From positions 1-38,539 of the forward strand of contig JAJZPK010000001.1 of NCBI GenBank assembly GCA_021811205.1: a stretch of DNA of 38,539 bases, given 5' to 3'. Positions within the stretch are counted from its first letter, which is position 1; each line of letters opens with the position of its first letter. Shown here in pieces: positions 24,214 through 32,422 of the stretch. Below the pieces are notes generated by a model. The model was not told the DNA's origin, did no database searches, and saw only the letters and a program-made list of their open reading frames with translations. The DNA comes from Pseudomonadota bacterium. GTDB taxonomy: Bacteria > Pseudomonadota > Gammaproteobacteria > Burkholderiales > JABEVD01. A program made the translations under genes and the position numbers.

Positions 24214-24441
24214 GCCGGCTGCGCAGATCGTCCTGATGGAAAGTTTCGGTTTCGGCACTATTTCTGGAAACCGATTTTGTCGTCGGATTTTCGTTGGCTC
24301 ATGCTATTCAATTCAAGCACGGCTGCCGGTCTTTTCAATTGCGACAATTCTTCCCGGAATGCTCCCCCTTCGAAGGAAAAGGAGCATAATACCGGGGCCG
24401 CTTGATGTTGCGGACATCGTTGACGCTCAAACCATTCGCTC

Positions 24442-24792
24442 ATGCTCTATTACGCATTCAAGGTCATCATTTCTGCGCTGGTCATCGTGACCATTTCCGA
24501 AGTCGCGAAGCGGTCTTCCGGGTTCGCAGCCCTGATTGCATCGCTTCCGCTCACATCCCTGCTGGCGTTTATCTGGCTGCGTGCAGAAGGATCTTCTTCA
24601 ACGCAAATTGCCCAGCTTTCCTCGCAGATTTTCTGGCTCGTTCTGCCTTCCCTGGTGCTGTTCCTGGTTCTTCCTGTCCTGCTGAGGCATGGCGTCGAGT
24701 TCTGGCTCGGCCTGGCCTTGTCCATCGCGGCGACTGTCTGCACCTACTTCGCGCTGCTGCCGTTCTTGCGCCGCATGGGGATCGATCTGTAG
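24442..24792 (+). CDS. DUF3147 family membrane protein
   Basis: A 116-residue protein with four hydrophobic segments and the pattern EVAKRSSGFAALIASLPLTS, typical of DUF3147. Its function is unknown. It lies convergent to the cytochrome c gene, and a bidirectional terminator separates the two. The 228 bases before it hold no gene and presumably carry its promoter. Confidence 0.85.
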   Translation: MLYYAFKVIISALVIVTISEVAKRSSGFAALIASLPLTSLLAFIWLRAEGSSSTQIAQLSSQIFWLVLPSLVLFLVLPVLLRHGVEFWLGLALSIAATVCTYFALLPFLRRMGIDL

Positions 24793-24820
24793 TTCTTTTG
24801 CGCTGCAGCGGGCACAAATG

Positions 24821-24849
24821 AAAAAAGGCGGCCGGAGGCCGCCTTTTTT
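24821..24849. terminator. bidirectional intrinsic terminator
   Basis: A run of six A, then GGCGGCC (24827-24833), loop GGA, GGCCGCC (24837-24843) and a run of six T. It serves the DUF3147 gene from the left and the cytochrome c gene from the right. Confidence 0.92.
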
Positions 24850-24866
24850 CAACGCAAAAGCGCTGA

Positions 24867-25211
24867 TTACATATTGCCCGACTTGACTGCGGCGAAAAGC
24901 GCCTTGGCTGCGTCGTCTTCGTGACCCTTGATGTACAGGTTGTACATGCCGGTCATGGTGCCGGCCTGGGCCTTGAACTTGGGTTCGGTCGAAGCGATCT
25001 TGCGATCTTCAACCTTGAAGCCTGCCTTGAAAACCTTGGCCAGGGCGTCTGCGCTGCCGTATTTCTTGGCAACTCTGTCCCAAGCGGGGCCGACCACATC
25101 GTGGTTGACTGCGTGGCAGGATTTGCAAGGTCCGGTGTTGAAAGCGTTCGCGCTTGCGGAAACGGCCATCAATGCGGCAGCGACTGCTGCCAGCTTCATT
25201 GATTTCATCAT
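24867..25211 (-). CDS. periplasmic class I cytochrome c
   Basis: A 114-residue protein with a Sec signal peptide (cleavage near SANA/F, residue 23-24). One heme-binding motif CKSCH (Cys29, Cys32, His33) follows, then VGPAWDRVAKKYG, and a distal methionine candidate lies in AGTMTGMY. This is the pattern of small cytochrome c-551/552-type electron carriers in the periplasm. The mature length of about 90 residues is normal. The Shine-Dalgarno AAAGGGGAG precedes the start. It lies 74 bases downstream of acr3 in the same direction but probably has its own function. Confidence 0.93.
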   Translation of the reverse strand: MMKSMKLAAVAAALMAVSASANAFNTGPCKSCHAVNHDVVGPAWDRVAKKYGSADALAKVFKAGFKVEDRKIASTEPKFKAQAGTMTGMYNLYIKGHEDDAAKALFAAVKSGNM

Positions 25212-25285
25212 TTAAAACTCCCCTTTACGAGATGGTTGTTTGGGGTTGAAATCGTATGACAATCTGGAAGCTTGTGTCAATATGA

Positions 25286-26356
25286 CTATGATGGGAGGCC
25301 TGCCTCGTACCAGGCCTTTGACCTGTTCACCATCCAGACGACGAACAGCATCACGGGCACCTCGATCAGCACGCCGACCACGGTGGAAAGCGCAGCGCCC
25401 GACTTGAATCCGAAAAGACCGATCGCTGCGGCTACTGCAAGTTCGAAGAAATTCGATGCGCCGATGAGCGCAGAAGGGCAGGCCACATTGTGCTTTTCCT
25501 TCACCATCCTGTTGAGCAAATAGGCGAGCGCGGAATTGAACAGGACCTGGATCAGGATGGGGACTGCGAGCAGGGCGATCACCACCGGCTGTTTCAATAT
25601 CGCTTCTCCCTGGAAGGCGAAGAGCAGGATCAGGGTCGCGAGCAGCGCCGATATCGACCACGGGGCAATCCTGTGCATCGCTTCGTCGAAGTCTCCTTTG
25701 GCAAGCAGCTTTTTCCGCCAGATCTGGGCCAGAACCACGGGGATGACGATGTACAGCATGACGGAGGCGATCAGGGTGTTCCAGGGCACGGCGATGGCGG
25801 AGATTCCGAGAAGAAGGCCCACGATCGGGGCGAAGGCGAACACCATGATGGTGTCGTTCAAGGCCACCTGGGACAAGGTGAAGAGCGGATCGCCGTTCGA
25901 GAGGCGGCTCCAGACGAATACCATGGCGGTGCATGGAGCGGCCGCGAGCAGAATGAGCCCGGCGATGTAGCTGTCCAATTGATCGGCAGGCAGCATGTGG
26001 GCGAAAAGGTGACGGACGAAAAGCCAGCCCAGGAAAGCCATCGAAAAGGGCTTCACCAGCCAGTTCACGAACAGGGTCACGCCAATTCCCTTCACATGCC
26101 GCTTCACTTCATGCAATGCGCCGAAATCGACCTTCACCAGCATGGGGATGATCATTACCCAGATGAGCAGGCCCACGGGAATGTTCACCTGGGCGAATTC
26201 CACTTTGCCGAGATATTGAAAAACGGCAGGCGCCATCTGCCCTAGTGCGATTCCAGAAACGATGCAGAGAAAAACCCATACGGTCAGGTAACGCTCGAAG
26301 AAGCTGATCGGTGCGCCGCCGGCTTTTTTGGCGGACACTTCGCATTGGATGCTCAT
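25286..26356 (-). CDS. acr3: ACR3-family arsenite efflux transporter
   Basis: A 356-residue membrane protein with ten hydrophobic segments. The essential cysteine lies in the signature APCTAMVFVWSRLSNGDP (Cys142), and a conserved glutamate in GVLIEVPVML. ACR3 exports arsenite using the proton gradient. ATG 26356 follows the arsC stop by one base. It is the last gene of arsR-arsC-acr3. An upstream in-frame extension would run through arsC and is rejected. Confidence 0.95.
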   Translation of the reverse strand: MSIQCEVSAKKAGGAPISFFERYLTVWVFLCIVSGIALGQMAPAVFQYLGKVEFAQVNIPVGLLIWVMIIPMLVKVDFGALHEVKRHVKGIGVTLFVNWLVKPFSMAFLGWLFVRHLFAHMLPADQLDSYIAGLILLAAAPCTAMVFVWSRLSNGDPLFTLSQVALNDTIMVFAFAPIVGLLLGISAIAVPWNTLIASVMLYIVIPVVLAQIWRKKLLAKGDFDEAMHRIAPWSISALLATLILLFAFQGEAILKQPVVIALLAVPILIQVLFNSALAYLLNRMVKEKHNVACPSALIGASNFFELAVAAAIGLFGFKSGAALSTVVGVLIEVPVMLFVVWMVNRSKAWYEAGLPS

Positions 26357-26357
26357 G

Positions 26358-26765
26358 TCAGATTCCGAGTTCGGTTTTGACGGCAGCGACGAGGGTCCGG
26401 CGTATTTCGTCGCGCACCTTGAGAAAACTTTCCAATGGCTCGCCATGGGGATCGTGGAAAGGCAGGTGGATGCTCTTCACGGGACGGGGAAAGATCGGGC
26501 AGGATTCCTTCGCATTGTCGCAGACGGTGACGACGAGATCGATGGCTTCGTTCATGACCGAATCGACATCCTTGGGGTAAAGATTTTCGACGGGCAATCC
26601 GGCGAGCTTCAGCGCTTCGATCGCGCCCTCGGCGACGATGGGCTGGGGTCTTGTTCCTGCCGACAATGCCCTGATTTTTTCAGACAGGTCGTGGTTCAGG
26701 ATCGCTTCGGCCATCTGCGAGCGACAAGAGTTTCCGGTGCAGAGAATGAGAACGGTTTTTTTCAT
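26358..26765 (-). CDS. arsC: arsenate reductase, low-molecular-weight phosphatase-like, thioredoxin type
   Basis: A 135-residue arsenate reductase. The phosphatase-like loop CTGNSCR (Cys9 to Arg15) is followed by Cys82 and Cys89 in VCDNAKESC. This is the three-cysteine relay of thioredoxin-coupled ArsC (as in Bacillus and S. aureus pI258). It reduces arsenate to arsenite for export by ACR3. It starts 16 bases after arsR; the longer in-frame form overlapping arsR is rejected. Confidence 0.93.
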   Translation of the reverse strand: MKKTVLILCTGNSCRSQMAEAILNHDLSEKIRALSAGTRPQPIVAEGAIEALKLAGLPVENLYPKDVDSVMNEAIDLVVTVCDNAKESCPIFPRPVKSIHLPFHDPHGEPLESFLKVRDEIRRTLVAAVKTELGI

Positions 26766-26781
26766 GGTCTTTGGCAGATAT

Positions 26782-27111
26782 TCAGGATTTTGATGTCGAT
26801 TCTTCCAAAAGTGGAAGGCAGGATGATTTGCCATTGCAACAGTTGCTGGTCAGAAACGACAGAAGGCCATCCATCGCAGCGTAATCTGCAGAGTAGTAGA
26901 TGAAGCGTCCGTCCTGCCTGCCGCCGATCAACCCGACCCGGCTCAGATGGGCGAGGTGGAAGGAGAGGGTTGCAGGCGCCAGCCCGAGCTTGTCTCCTAT
27001 TGCGCTTGCATTCACGCCGTCCTGCCCCGCCTCGACCAGCATGCGGAAAATGGACAGGCGCGATTCATGCCCGAGTGCGGCCAGGAGTTCTGCTGCGTTC
27101 AGTATTTCCAT
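26782..27111 (-). CDS. arsR: ArsR-family arsenite-responsive repressor with C-terminal cysteine triad
   Basis: A 109-residue winged-helix repressor with the DNA-reading part LGLAPATLSFHLAHLSRVGL. The alpha-3 CxC motif of the E. coli type is absent. Instead Cys91, Cys92 and Cys98 (CCNGKSSC) near the C-terminus form a C-C-x5-C set, the spacing known for the Acidithiobacillus ferrooxidans ArsR As(III) site. It represses arsR-arsC-acr3. The ATG has no Shine-Dalgarno and lies six bases after a -10 box, so the transcript is probably leaderless. Confidence 0.93.
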   Translation of the reverse strand: MEILNAAELLAALGHESRLSIFRMLVEAGQDGVNASAIGDKLGLAPATLSFHLAHLSRVGLIGGRQDGRFIYYSADYAAMDGLLSFLTSNCCNGKSSCLPLLEESTSKS

Positions 27112-27146
27112 ATTTCAAGTATTATGGAAATGACGAATCGAGTCAA
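27104..27146 (-). promoter_or_regulatory. ars operon promoter and operator
   Basis: On the minus strand TTGACT (27146-27141) and AATACT (27123-27118) are 17 bases apart. The ATG begins six bases after the -10. A perfect nine-base inverted repeat, ATTTCCATA (27104-27112) / TATGGAAAT (27123-27131), spans the start codon and -10, a likely ArsR binding site. Confidence 0.65.
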
Positions 27147-27178
27147 GCGCGCTCCAAACGAATCGATGCCGTCAAACC

Positions 27179-27202
27179 GAAAAAAAGCCGGCATTGCCGG
27201 CT
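27179..27202 (-). terminator. intrinsic terminator of the outer-membrane barrel gene
   Basis: The minus strand reads AGCCGGC-AAT-GCCGGCT followed by a T-run. It is placed just after the stop of the barrel gene and before the ars promoter, separating the two units. Confidence 0.9.
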
Positions 27203-27217
27203 CAAGGGGGGAGATCT

Positions 27218-28138
27218 TCAGAAGTTGTAGGTGATCCCCACGCTAGCCACCTGTTTCGGCACGAGCTGTATGCCGTTGACATGCTGATAGAGGGGGAGAT
27301 AGACGGTTGCGTTGGCCTGCCAATGCCGTGTGAGGTCGACGAGCACGCCCGGCGTCAGGTAAACGGTGTCGAGTCCGGAATTCGCCGTGTCGCTGTTGAT
27401 GCCGGTGTCTTCGTTCCTGATCGTTGCATTGACCTGAAGCAACGGGACGAGATGCGATGAGTGGCGGTAGCCGTCGTAGTGCATCCCGGCCACCATCTGA
27501 AGCTCGTTGCCTGGCCGGTATCCGTCGCGGGTGTTGAGTGCGCTGCTGTAGATGCCCTGCGCGAACCAGCCCCAATGCTTTTCCTGCCCCTGGACATATC
27601 CGCCCAGCAGCGCATCTGTGCTTCCCGTTCCGGGCTGAGTATCCCGATCTAAACCCGATGCGGTATAGGTGCCGGTGGGCAATTTCAGGCCGAAAATGAT
27701 GCCTTTGGACATGTCAGGCGAAAATCCCGTATACATCCCCATGAGTCTAATGTCGGACAGGGTGTTCACGCGGCTATTGACGATCTGCGGCGCGCCTCCT
27801 CCGAAATTGGCGTTGGTATCGAAGCTGCGTTCCCAATAGGGCACCATGGCCATCATTCCCCAGTCTCTCGTGAACTGATAGCGTGCGGTCAGATCGAACA
27901 TCCTGGTGTTGATCCGCTGGTCAGGGCTCTGGCTCAATGGGATCTTGCTGCTGCCCTGCATGGCCTGATTCTGATCCAGGAAGGTTTCCTGAAGATTGAT
28001 GCTGCCTCCGGTGCCTGTCGGCAATGCCATGCCCGGCATGCCGACGGTGAACATGCCGCATCCGCAAGCGCAGGCCTGCGCCAGGCCTGGAGTCAAGGCC
28101 AGAAGCGCAGCCGCCAAGGCCGTTTTGGTTGTCGCCAT
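27218..28138 (-). CDS. outer-membrane beta-barrel protein with a cysteine-rich N-terminus
   Basis: A 306-residue exported protein. A signal peptide ends near LAQA (residue 21). The mature protein opens with CACGCGMFTVGMPGM, an unusual three-cysteine motif with methionines, followed by alternating amphipathic strands and a terminal aromatic residue (ITYNF), the barrel insertion signal. It resembles a family of presumed outer-membrane transporters with the pattern LDQNQAMQGSS. The Cys/Met start might bind a soft metal such as copper, but this is inference. It has its own terminator and is separate from the adjacent ars operon. Confidence 0.75.
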   Translation of the reverse strand: MATTKTALAAALLALTPGLAQACACGCGMFTVGMPGMALPTGTGGSINLQETFLDQNQAMQGSSKIPLSQSPDQRINTRMFDLTARYQFTRDWGMMAMVPYWERSFDTNANFGGGAPQIVNSRVNTLSDIRLMGMYTGFSPDMSKGIIFGLKLPTGTYTASGLDRDTQPGTGSTDALLGGYVQGQEKHWGWFAQGIYSSALNTRDGYRPGNELQMVAGMHYDGYRHSSHLVPLLQVNATIRNEDTGINSDTANSGLDTVYLTPGVLVDLTRHWQANATVYLPLYQHVNGIQLVPKQVASVGITYNF

Positions 28139-28226
28139 GGAATCTCCGTTCGCTGTTTTGTGACGAACGAATTATCGGCAATCCGCCCTTGCGCCACAAT
28201 GCGACACAGTGTCGCACGAAGGCGCG

Positions 28227-28580
28227 TCAGGCTTTCTGGGAAGGGGGGAGGAATTCGTCCAGCGCTTCCAGCAAGGGCGTCATGTACATCAGGGCGGGAC
28301 CGCCGTGCATGACCACGGCCATGAAGCCGGCTTCGATCACCTCGTCCCGGGTTGCGCCCGCCGACACCGCATGCTGGATGTGGATCGCGATGCACCATTC
28401 GCACTGCGCAGCCACGGCCAGCCCGACGTTGATCAGCTCCTTTTCCCTGATCGACAGCGCCTTGCCGTGCTCGGCTTTCTGCATGAAACTGAGGAAGGCG
28501 TTGGTTTCGACCGGATAATCCTCCTGCAGCTTCCCGATCAGCCTGGAGATGTCTTCGAGTTTCTTGTTCGTGTCGCTCAT
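28227..28580 (-). CDS. carboxymuconolactone decarboxylase/AhpD-like protein
   Basis: A 117-residue helical protein with the AhpD-type redox motif CEWCIAIH (Cys-x-x-Cys followed by His) and the downstream segment GATRDEVIEAGFMAVVMHGG. Relatives act as alkylhydroperoxidase-like thiol reductases or decarboxylases. The intact CxxC suggests a redox role. The ATG overlaps the stop of the PilZ gene by four bases, so the two are translationally coupled. Confidence 0.9.
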   Translation of the reverse strand: MSDTNKKLEDISRLIGKLQEDYPVETNAFLSFMQKAEHGKALSIREKELINVGLAVAAQCEWCIAIHIQHAVSAGATRDEVIEAGFMAVVMHGGPALMYMTPLLEALDEFLPPSQKA

Positions 28581-29410
28581 GCCAGTCCGCCTTCTGAAAT
28601 ATGCTTGTATATCATTGCATTAAGCCAGATCTCGTGCTCGGTGTTTGCGTTGTTGAATCTGATGCCGTAAGCCGTCTGATGCGCTGCATCATCCACGCCC
28701 TGAACGCGCATGATCCTGGCTTCCAGATCCAGAGGGGTTTTCAATTCATCCAGCTCTGCATCGAAAGCAACTCTGATCGCCTCGCCCGCATGGCCGATCG
28801 GTGGAGCAATGAGTTGTGCGCCGTCGGTGCTGAGATTGACGATTCTCGCGGCTTCCCTGCCGCCGTCAGCAGTTCTGACTATAGCATCCAGGTTCACTCT
28901 GGCCCAGGGCGATTTGCGCAGATTCTGCTTGCGAATCGACGCAGGATAATCGAGATGCATGTAATGGATCGGGCTGATGCAGACGCGCTGTATGGTTGTA
29001 CTGAATACAACAATGTTGCTTCCCGTCACCATGCGCACTTCGATCGGCTCGCCGTCCACGAGGGTGAGCGGACTTGCGCCCACCAGGGGCACCGTGACGA
29101 GAATGGTCTGTTTCGCGATGTACCCGATAAGCCTGGCCGAATAATGGATCTGGCTGCTCCGTGTGAGCAGGCGGAACTGGATGCGCTCTCCGATTTGCGG
29201 TTTGATGCCTTGGGGGGGGAAGGGCTCATGTTGAACCGATTCGCGCGCCTTGTTTTCATCCCTTTTCAGATCGCCAAGCTTTTCGAGCTCTTCCCGGCTG
29301 GAGACGATCGTCCCTTTGGCTAACACGATTTGTCCCGCATTGTCGTAAAGATCCCAGGGAAGGGGATTGCCGACAGGAATGTCATCGAGCGATGCTGACT
29401 GGAGATTCAT
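28577..29410 (-). CDS. YcgR-like PilZ domain protein, c-di-GMP receptor
   Basis: A 277-residue protein with an N-terminal YcgR-type domain (about 60-165, with IGERIQFRLL and LIGYIAKQTILVTVP) and a C-terminal PilZ domain. The PilZ parts are an arginine cluster in IRKQNLRKSPWAR and NLSTDGAQL, a variant of the D/NxSxxG motif. Binding of c-di-GMP would let it act as a flagellar brake or control an exported polysaccharide. ATG 29410 has AAGG upstream. The gene contains a run of eight C in its coding strand (29212-29219). It is coupled to the AhpD-like gene and divergent from the HD-GYP gene. Confidence 0.88.
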   Translation of the reverse strand: MNLQSASLDDIPVGNPLPWDLYDNAGQIVLAKGTIVSSREELEKLGDLKRDENKARESVQHEPFPPQGIKPQIGERIQFRLLTRSSQIHYSARLIGYIAKQTILVTVPLVGASPLTLVDGEPIEVRMVTGSNIVVFSTTIQRVCISPIHYMHLDYPASIRKQNLRKSPWARVNLDAIVRTADGGREAARIVNLSTDGAQLIAPPIGHAGEAIRVAFDAELDELKTPLDLEARIMRVQGVDDAAHQTAYGIRFNNANTEHEIWLNAMIYKHISEGGLA

Positions 29411-29547
29411 GATGCCTTCGAAATGTAACGGAAATACTAAAAATTCTAGCATCGATATTTCCGAATAAAAGTATGCATGTTCGTCCTATCCAAGTGGAGG
29501 AATTTTCCTGATATGATTGATGCGCATATCCGAGGAGAACAAGAAAA

Positions 29548-30633
29548 ATGAGCATGCGCTTCAAACAATGGACCGACTTTCTCGCCGTTGACGAAGGCAC
29601 GGTAGCCACGCTTCAGGAATTTTCAGGGATCGTCTTCGATCGCATGGAAGAAATCATGGATGCAGTCTATGCGCATATCGCATCGCATGAATCGGCGTCG
29701 CAAATTTTCAAATCCGAAGAATCCATGCAGCATGCGCGAAACAAGCAGAAGCGCCACTGGACAGATCATGTCCTGATCGGAAATTTTGACAAGAAGTATC
29801 TGGAAAATGTCGAACTGATCGGGCGTACCCACTACCGCATGGGCGTCGATCTGATGTTTTACGTGGGGGTCTATTCGATCGTCATGAATCAGTTGATCCG
29901 CATCGTCTCGGAAAGTCTAGAGGGTCGCCCGAAAGAAAAGGAAAGATATCTTGCCGCGCTCAATCGCGCGATCTTCCTGGACAAGGGATTGGCGACGATG
30001 GTTTATTATGATGCTCTCGTCGGCGCGGTGGAAGAAATGTCCTACGAACTGAACTTCAGTTTGGCCCGGGCTGGAGAATTCAGGGACAACGAGACGGGAA
30101 AACACATCGCGCGCATGAGCAGGATGTGCAGCGCCCTGGCGAAGGCCATCGGCATGGACAAGAAATGGGTGGAAATGATACAGATCGCGAGCCCGCTTCA
30201 CGATGTCGGCAAGATCGGGATTCCGGACGACGTCCTCCTGAAGCCTGGCAGGCTTTCCGAAGAAGAACTCGCCGTCATGCGCAGGCATCCCGCTATAGGT
30301 GGGAACATCATTCCCGAGCACTCTTCCGAAGTGATCGCCATGGCAAGACGAATCTCACTGACCCATCACGAGAAATGGGACGGATCGGGCTATCCTGACG
30401 GGCTCATGGGAGGGGAGATTCCGCTCGAGGGAAGGATCGCCGCGATTTGCGACGTATACGATGCACTCGTTTCATCCAGACCCTACAAGCAGCCATGGTC
30501 CAAGGATGCGGCGGTCGGCTTTCTTAAGGAAAACAGCGGCACCCATTTCGATCCGGATCTTGTCGACGCTTTCCTGGTCATCCTTCCGGAAATCGATACG
30601 ATCCAGATCGAATTCGCCGAGGCCGAAGCCTAG
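29548..30633 (+). CDS. globin-coupled HD-GYP c-di-GMP phosphodiesterase
   Basis: A 361-residue soluble protein with two domains. Residues 1-155 are a sensor globin, with the proximal heme histidine His95 in the globin-coupled-sensor pattern [12 protein letters not shown] followed by [13 protein letters not shown]. Residues 165-350 are an HD-GYP domain: GKHIARM (His186), [11 protein letters not shown] (His218, Asp219), [15 protein letters not shown] (His273, His274 and GYP 281-283) and [10 protein letters not shown]. All metal ligands are present, so it should hydrolyse c-di-GMP under control of O2, NO or CO. It ends tail to tail with the chemoreceptor gene, sharing the stop quadruplet CTAG. 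Confidence 0.92.
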   Translation: MSMRFKQWTDFLAVDEGTVATLQEFSGIVFDRMEEIMDAVYAHIASHESASQIFKSEESMQHARNKQKRHWTDHVLIGNFDKKYLENVELIGRTHYRMGVDLMFYVGVYSIVMNQLIRIVSESLEGRPKEKERYLAALNRAIFLDKGLATMVYYDALVGAVEEMSYELNFSLARAGEFRDNETGKHIARMSRMCSALAKAIGMDKKWVEMIQIASPLHDVGKIGIPDDVLLKPGRLSEEELAVMRRHPAIGGNIIPEHSSEVIAMARRISLTHHEKWDGSGYPDGLMGGEIPLEGRIAAICDVYDALVSSRPYKQPWSKDAAVGFLKENSGTHFDPDLVDAFLVILPEIDTIQIEFAEAEA

Positions 30634-32231
30634 ACCCTGAAACGTCCTGCGGCTTCTCCAAGAGATTCTGCGACGGTTTTCAACTGTATTGCGGAAGCCG
30701 ATGCATCCTTCACGACCAGACTGTTTTCCTCAGCCATGCGCGCGATGCGTTCGATGTTTCTGGCGATATCGGTGCTGACGATCCGCTGTTCGGAAACGGA
30801 AGAAGCGATTCCTCCCACGCCCTGATGGGTTGACTCGGATGCACGCCTTGCCTCGTGCAGCACACCGGTAACGAGATCGGCATTGGCGCGACTTGAACGC
30901 AGGGCATCCAGTCCGTTCTCGATTTTCGATTCCACTTCATGGGACTGTTTGTCGAGAAGGGACGTGACATCGTCGATTTCCCTGGCCGACTGGCTCGATA
31001 TTTCGGCGAGCTTTCTGACCTCGTCGGCGACCACCGCAAAGCCGCGCCCCGATTCCCCTGCTCTCGCAGCCTCGATCGCCGCGTTGAGCGCAAGCAGGTT
31101 GGTCTGATCTGCGATGTCCTTCACCTTGTCCGTGAGCTGGCTGATCGCCCTGGTGCTGGAAACGAATGCGTCGACCTGGCTTGCGATTTCATCGACGACC
31201 CCCTCGATCCTGGACATTTCAGAGATCAGCGATTTGACAGCTTCGTTGCCCGCTTCGGTCTGGGAGAGGCTGTGGCTTGCGCCGCTTGAAACTTCTTCAG
31301 CAGTTGCCGCGACCGAAGCGATCGATGTCGTCATTTCCTCCACGGATGCTGCCGTCCTGGCCGTGGCGTCCGACTGGGCATGCGATGCATCGGCAATCCT
31401 TGCAGATGTGGATGAGATCTGGCTCGCAGTGGATGCGACTGCTTCCGCCTTTTCATGGATGATTTGCACCGTTTTCTGCAGCGATTCCATGAATCTGTTG
31501 AAGCTGGCGGAAATCCTTCCGGCCTCATCGGAAGAGTCGGACTCCAGCCGGAGGGTGAGATCATGGTCGCGTGTGGCGCGCTCGACATGGCCTGTCAGCC
31601 TGAAAAGGCGTTCGGTGAACCGGCCTACGGTGATCGCAACCAATGCTCCGCCCAGGATGAATGCGAATGCGGCCGTGCCGACTGCAATCCATATCCTTTG
31701 CCTGGCCTGAACCAGATCGGCATGCGCATCCGTTCTGACCTTGGCCGATTCCTCATTCACCAGATCCATGACGGCATGCCTGAGATCGCGCCAGTGCGGC
31801 GTTTCGTCGCCCTCGATCACGCTCAGCGCACCTTGCGTGTTGTTCGCATCGGCCAGGGTTTCGGCCTTGTGCCTTGCATCCTTGACCATATTCCAGTTGT
31901 TGATGATTTTGGAGAGCGCATCCCGTTTTGCAGCATCGCTTTGCGCCGAGATGTTTTTCATTGCAGCATCGAATGCGGCCTCGGATGCGGGGAGGGTTTT
32001 GCGGGGGATGGGGCCGGGATGGAGGATGTAATTCCTGATCGCCTGTCCGCCCAGAAGGTCTTCCTGGTACATCTCGTTGAACAGCTGCAAGCGCGGCAGG
32101 TCTCCGTCCAGGACGGCAGCGCTTCTGTCCGTCACGGAGATCAGACTGTATACGGCTACTCCCAGGGAGGTCAGCAGGAGCATTGCTGCGATGCCCAGTG
32201 ATGCCGCAAGCTTGGTTCTGATGCTCTGCAT
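30630..32231 (-). CDS. methyl-accepting chemotaxis protein
   Basis: A 533-residue transmembrane chemoreceptor. The first membrane helix is at about 10-33. A four-helix-bundle periplasmic sensor (35-180) contains [11 protein letters not shown] and [12 protein letters not shown]. The second helix is near 182-202, followed by a HAMP region and a long signalling coiled coil with the tip [20 protein letters not shown]. The ligand is unknown. No Che gene is adjacent. The gene is convergent with the globin HD-GYP gene and overlaps it by four bases. Confidence 0.93.
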   Translation of the reverse strand: MQSIRTKLAASLGIAAMLLLTSLGVAVYSLISVTDRSAAVLDGDLPRLQLFNEMYQEDLLGGQAIRNYILHPGPIPRKTLPASEAAFDAAMKNISAQSDAAKRDALSKIINNWNMVKDARHKAETLADANNTQGALSVIEGDETPHWRDLRHAVMDLVNEESAKVRTDAHADLVQARQRIWIAVGTAAFAFILGGALVAITVGRFTERLFRLTGHVERATRDHDLTLRLESDSSDEAGRISASFNRFMESLQKTVQIIHEKAEAVASTASQISSTSARIADASHAQSDATARTAASVEEMTTSIASVAATAEEVSSGASHSLSQTEAGNEAVKSLISEMSRIEGVVDEIASQVDAFVSSTRAISQLTDKVKDIADQTNLLALNAAIEAARAGESGRGFAVVADEVRKLAEISSQSAREIDDVTSLLDKQSHEVESKIENGLDALRSSRANADLVTGVLHEARRASESTHQGVGGIASSVSEQRIVSTDIARNIERIARMAEENSLVVKDASASAIQLKTVAESLGEAAGRFRV

Positions 32232-32422
32232 CCAATGTCTCCCGAGAAATCATGCGATTAGCATATTCTAATCGTCAAGGTTGTTTCGGAAGCATGAATT
32301 TTATTTCATCTGCGCTCGCTCCTCGCCATGTCTGGTGGATCTGAAATGCTGCACTTCTGCCAGATTCACGTAACCAAAACTCGGTGTTAGAATCGAATAA
32401 TCAACATTCAGATAATTCCAAT

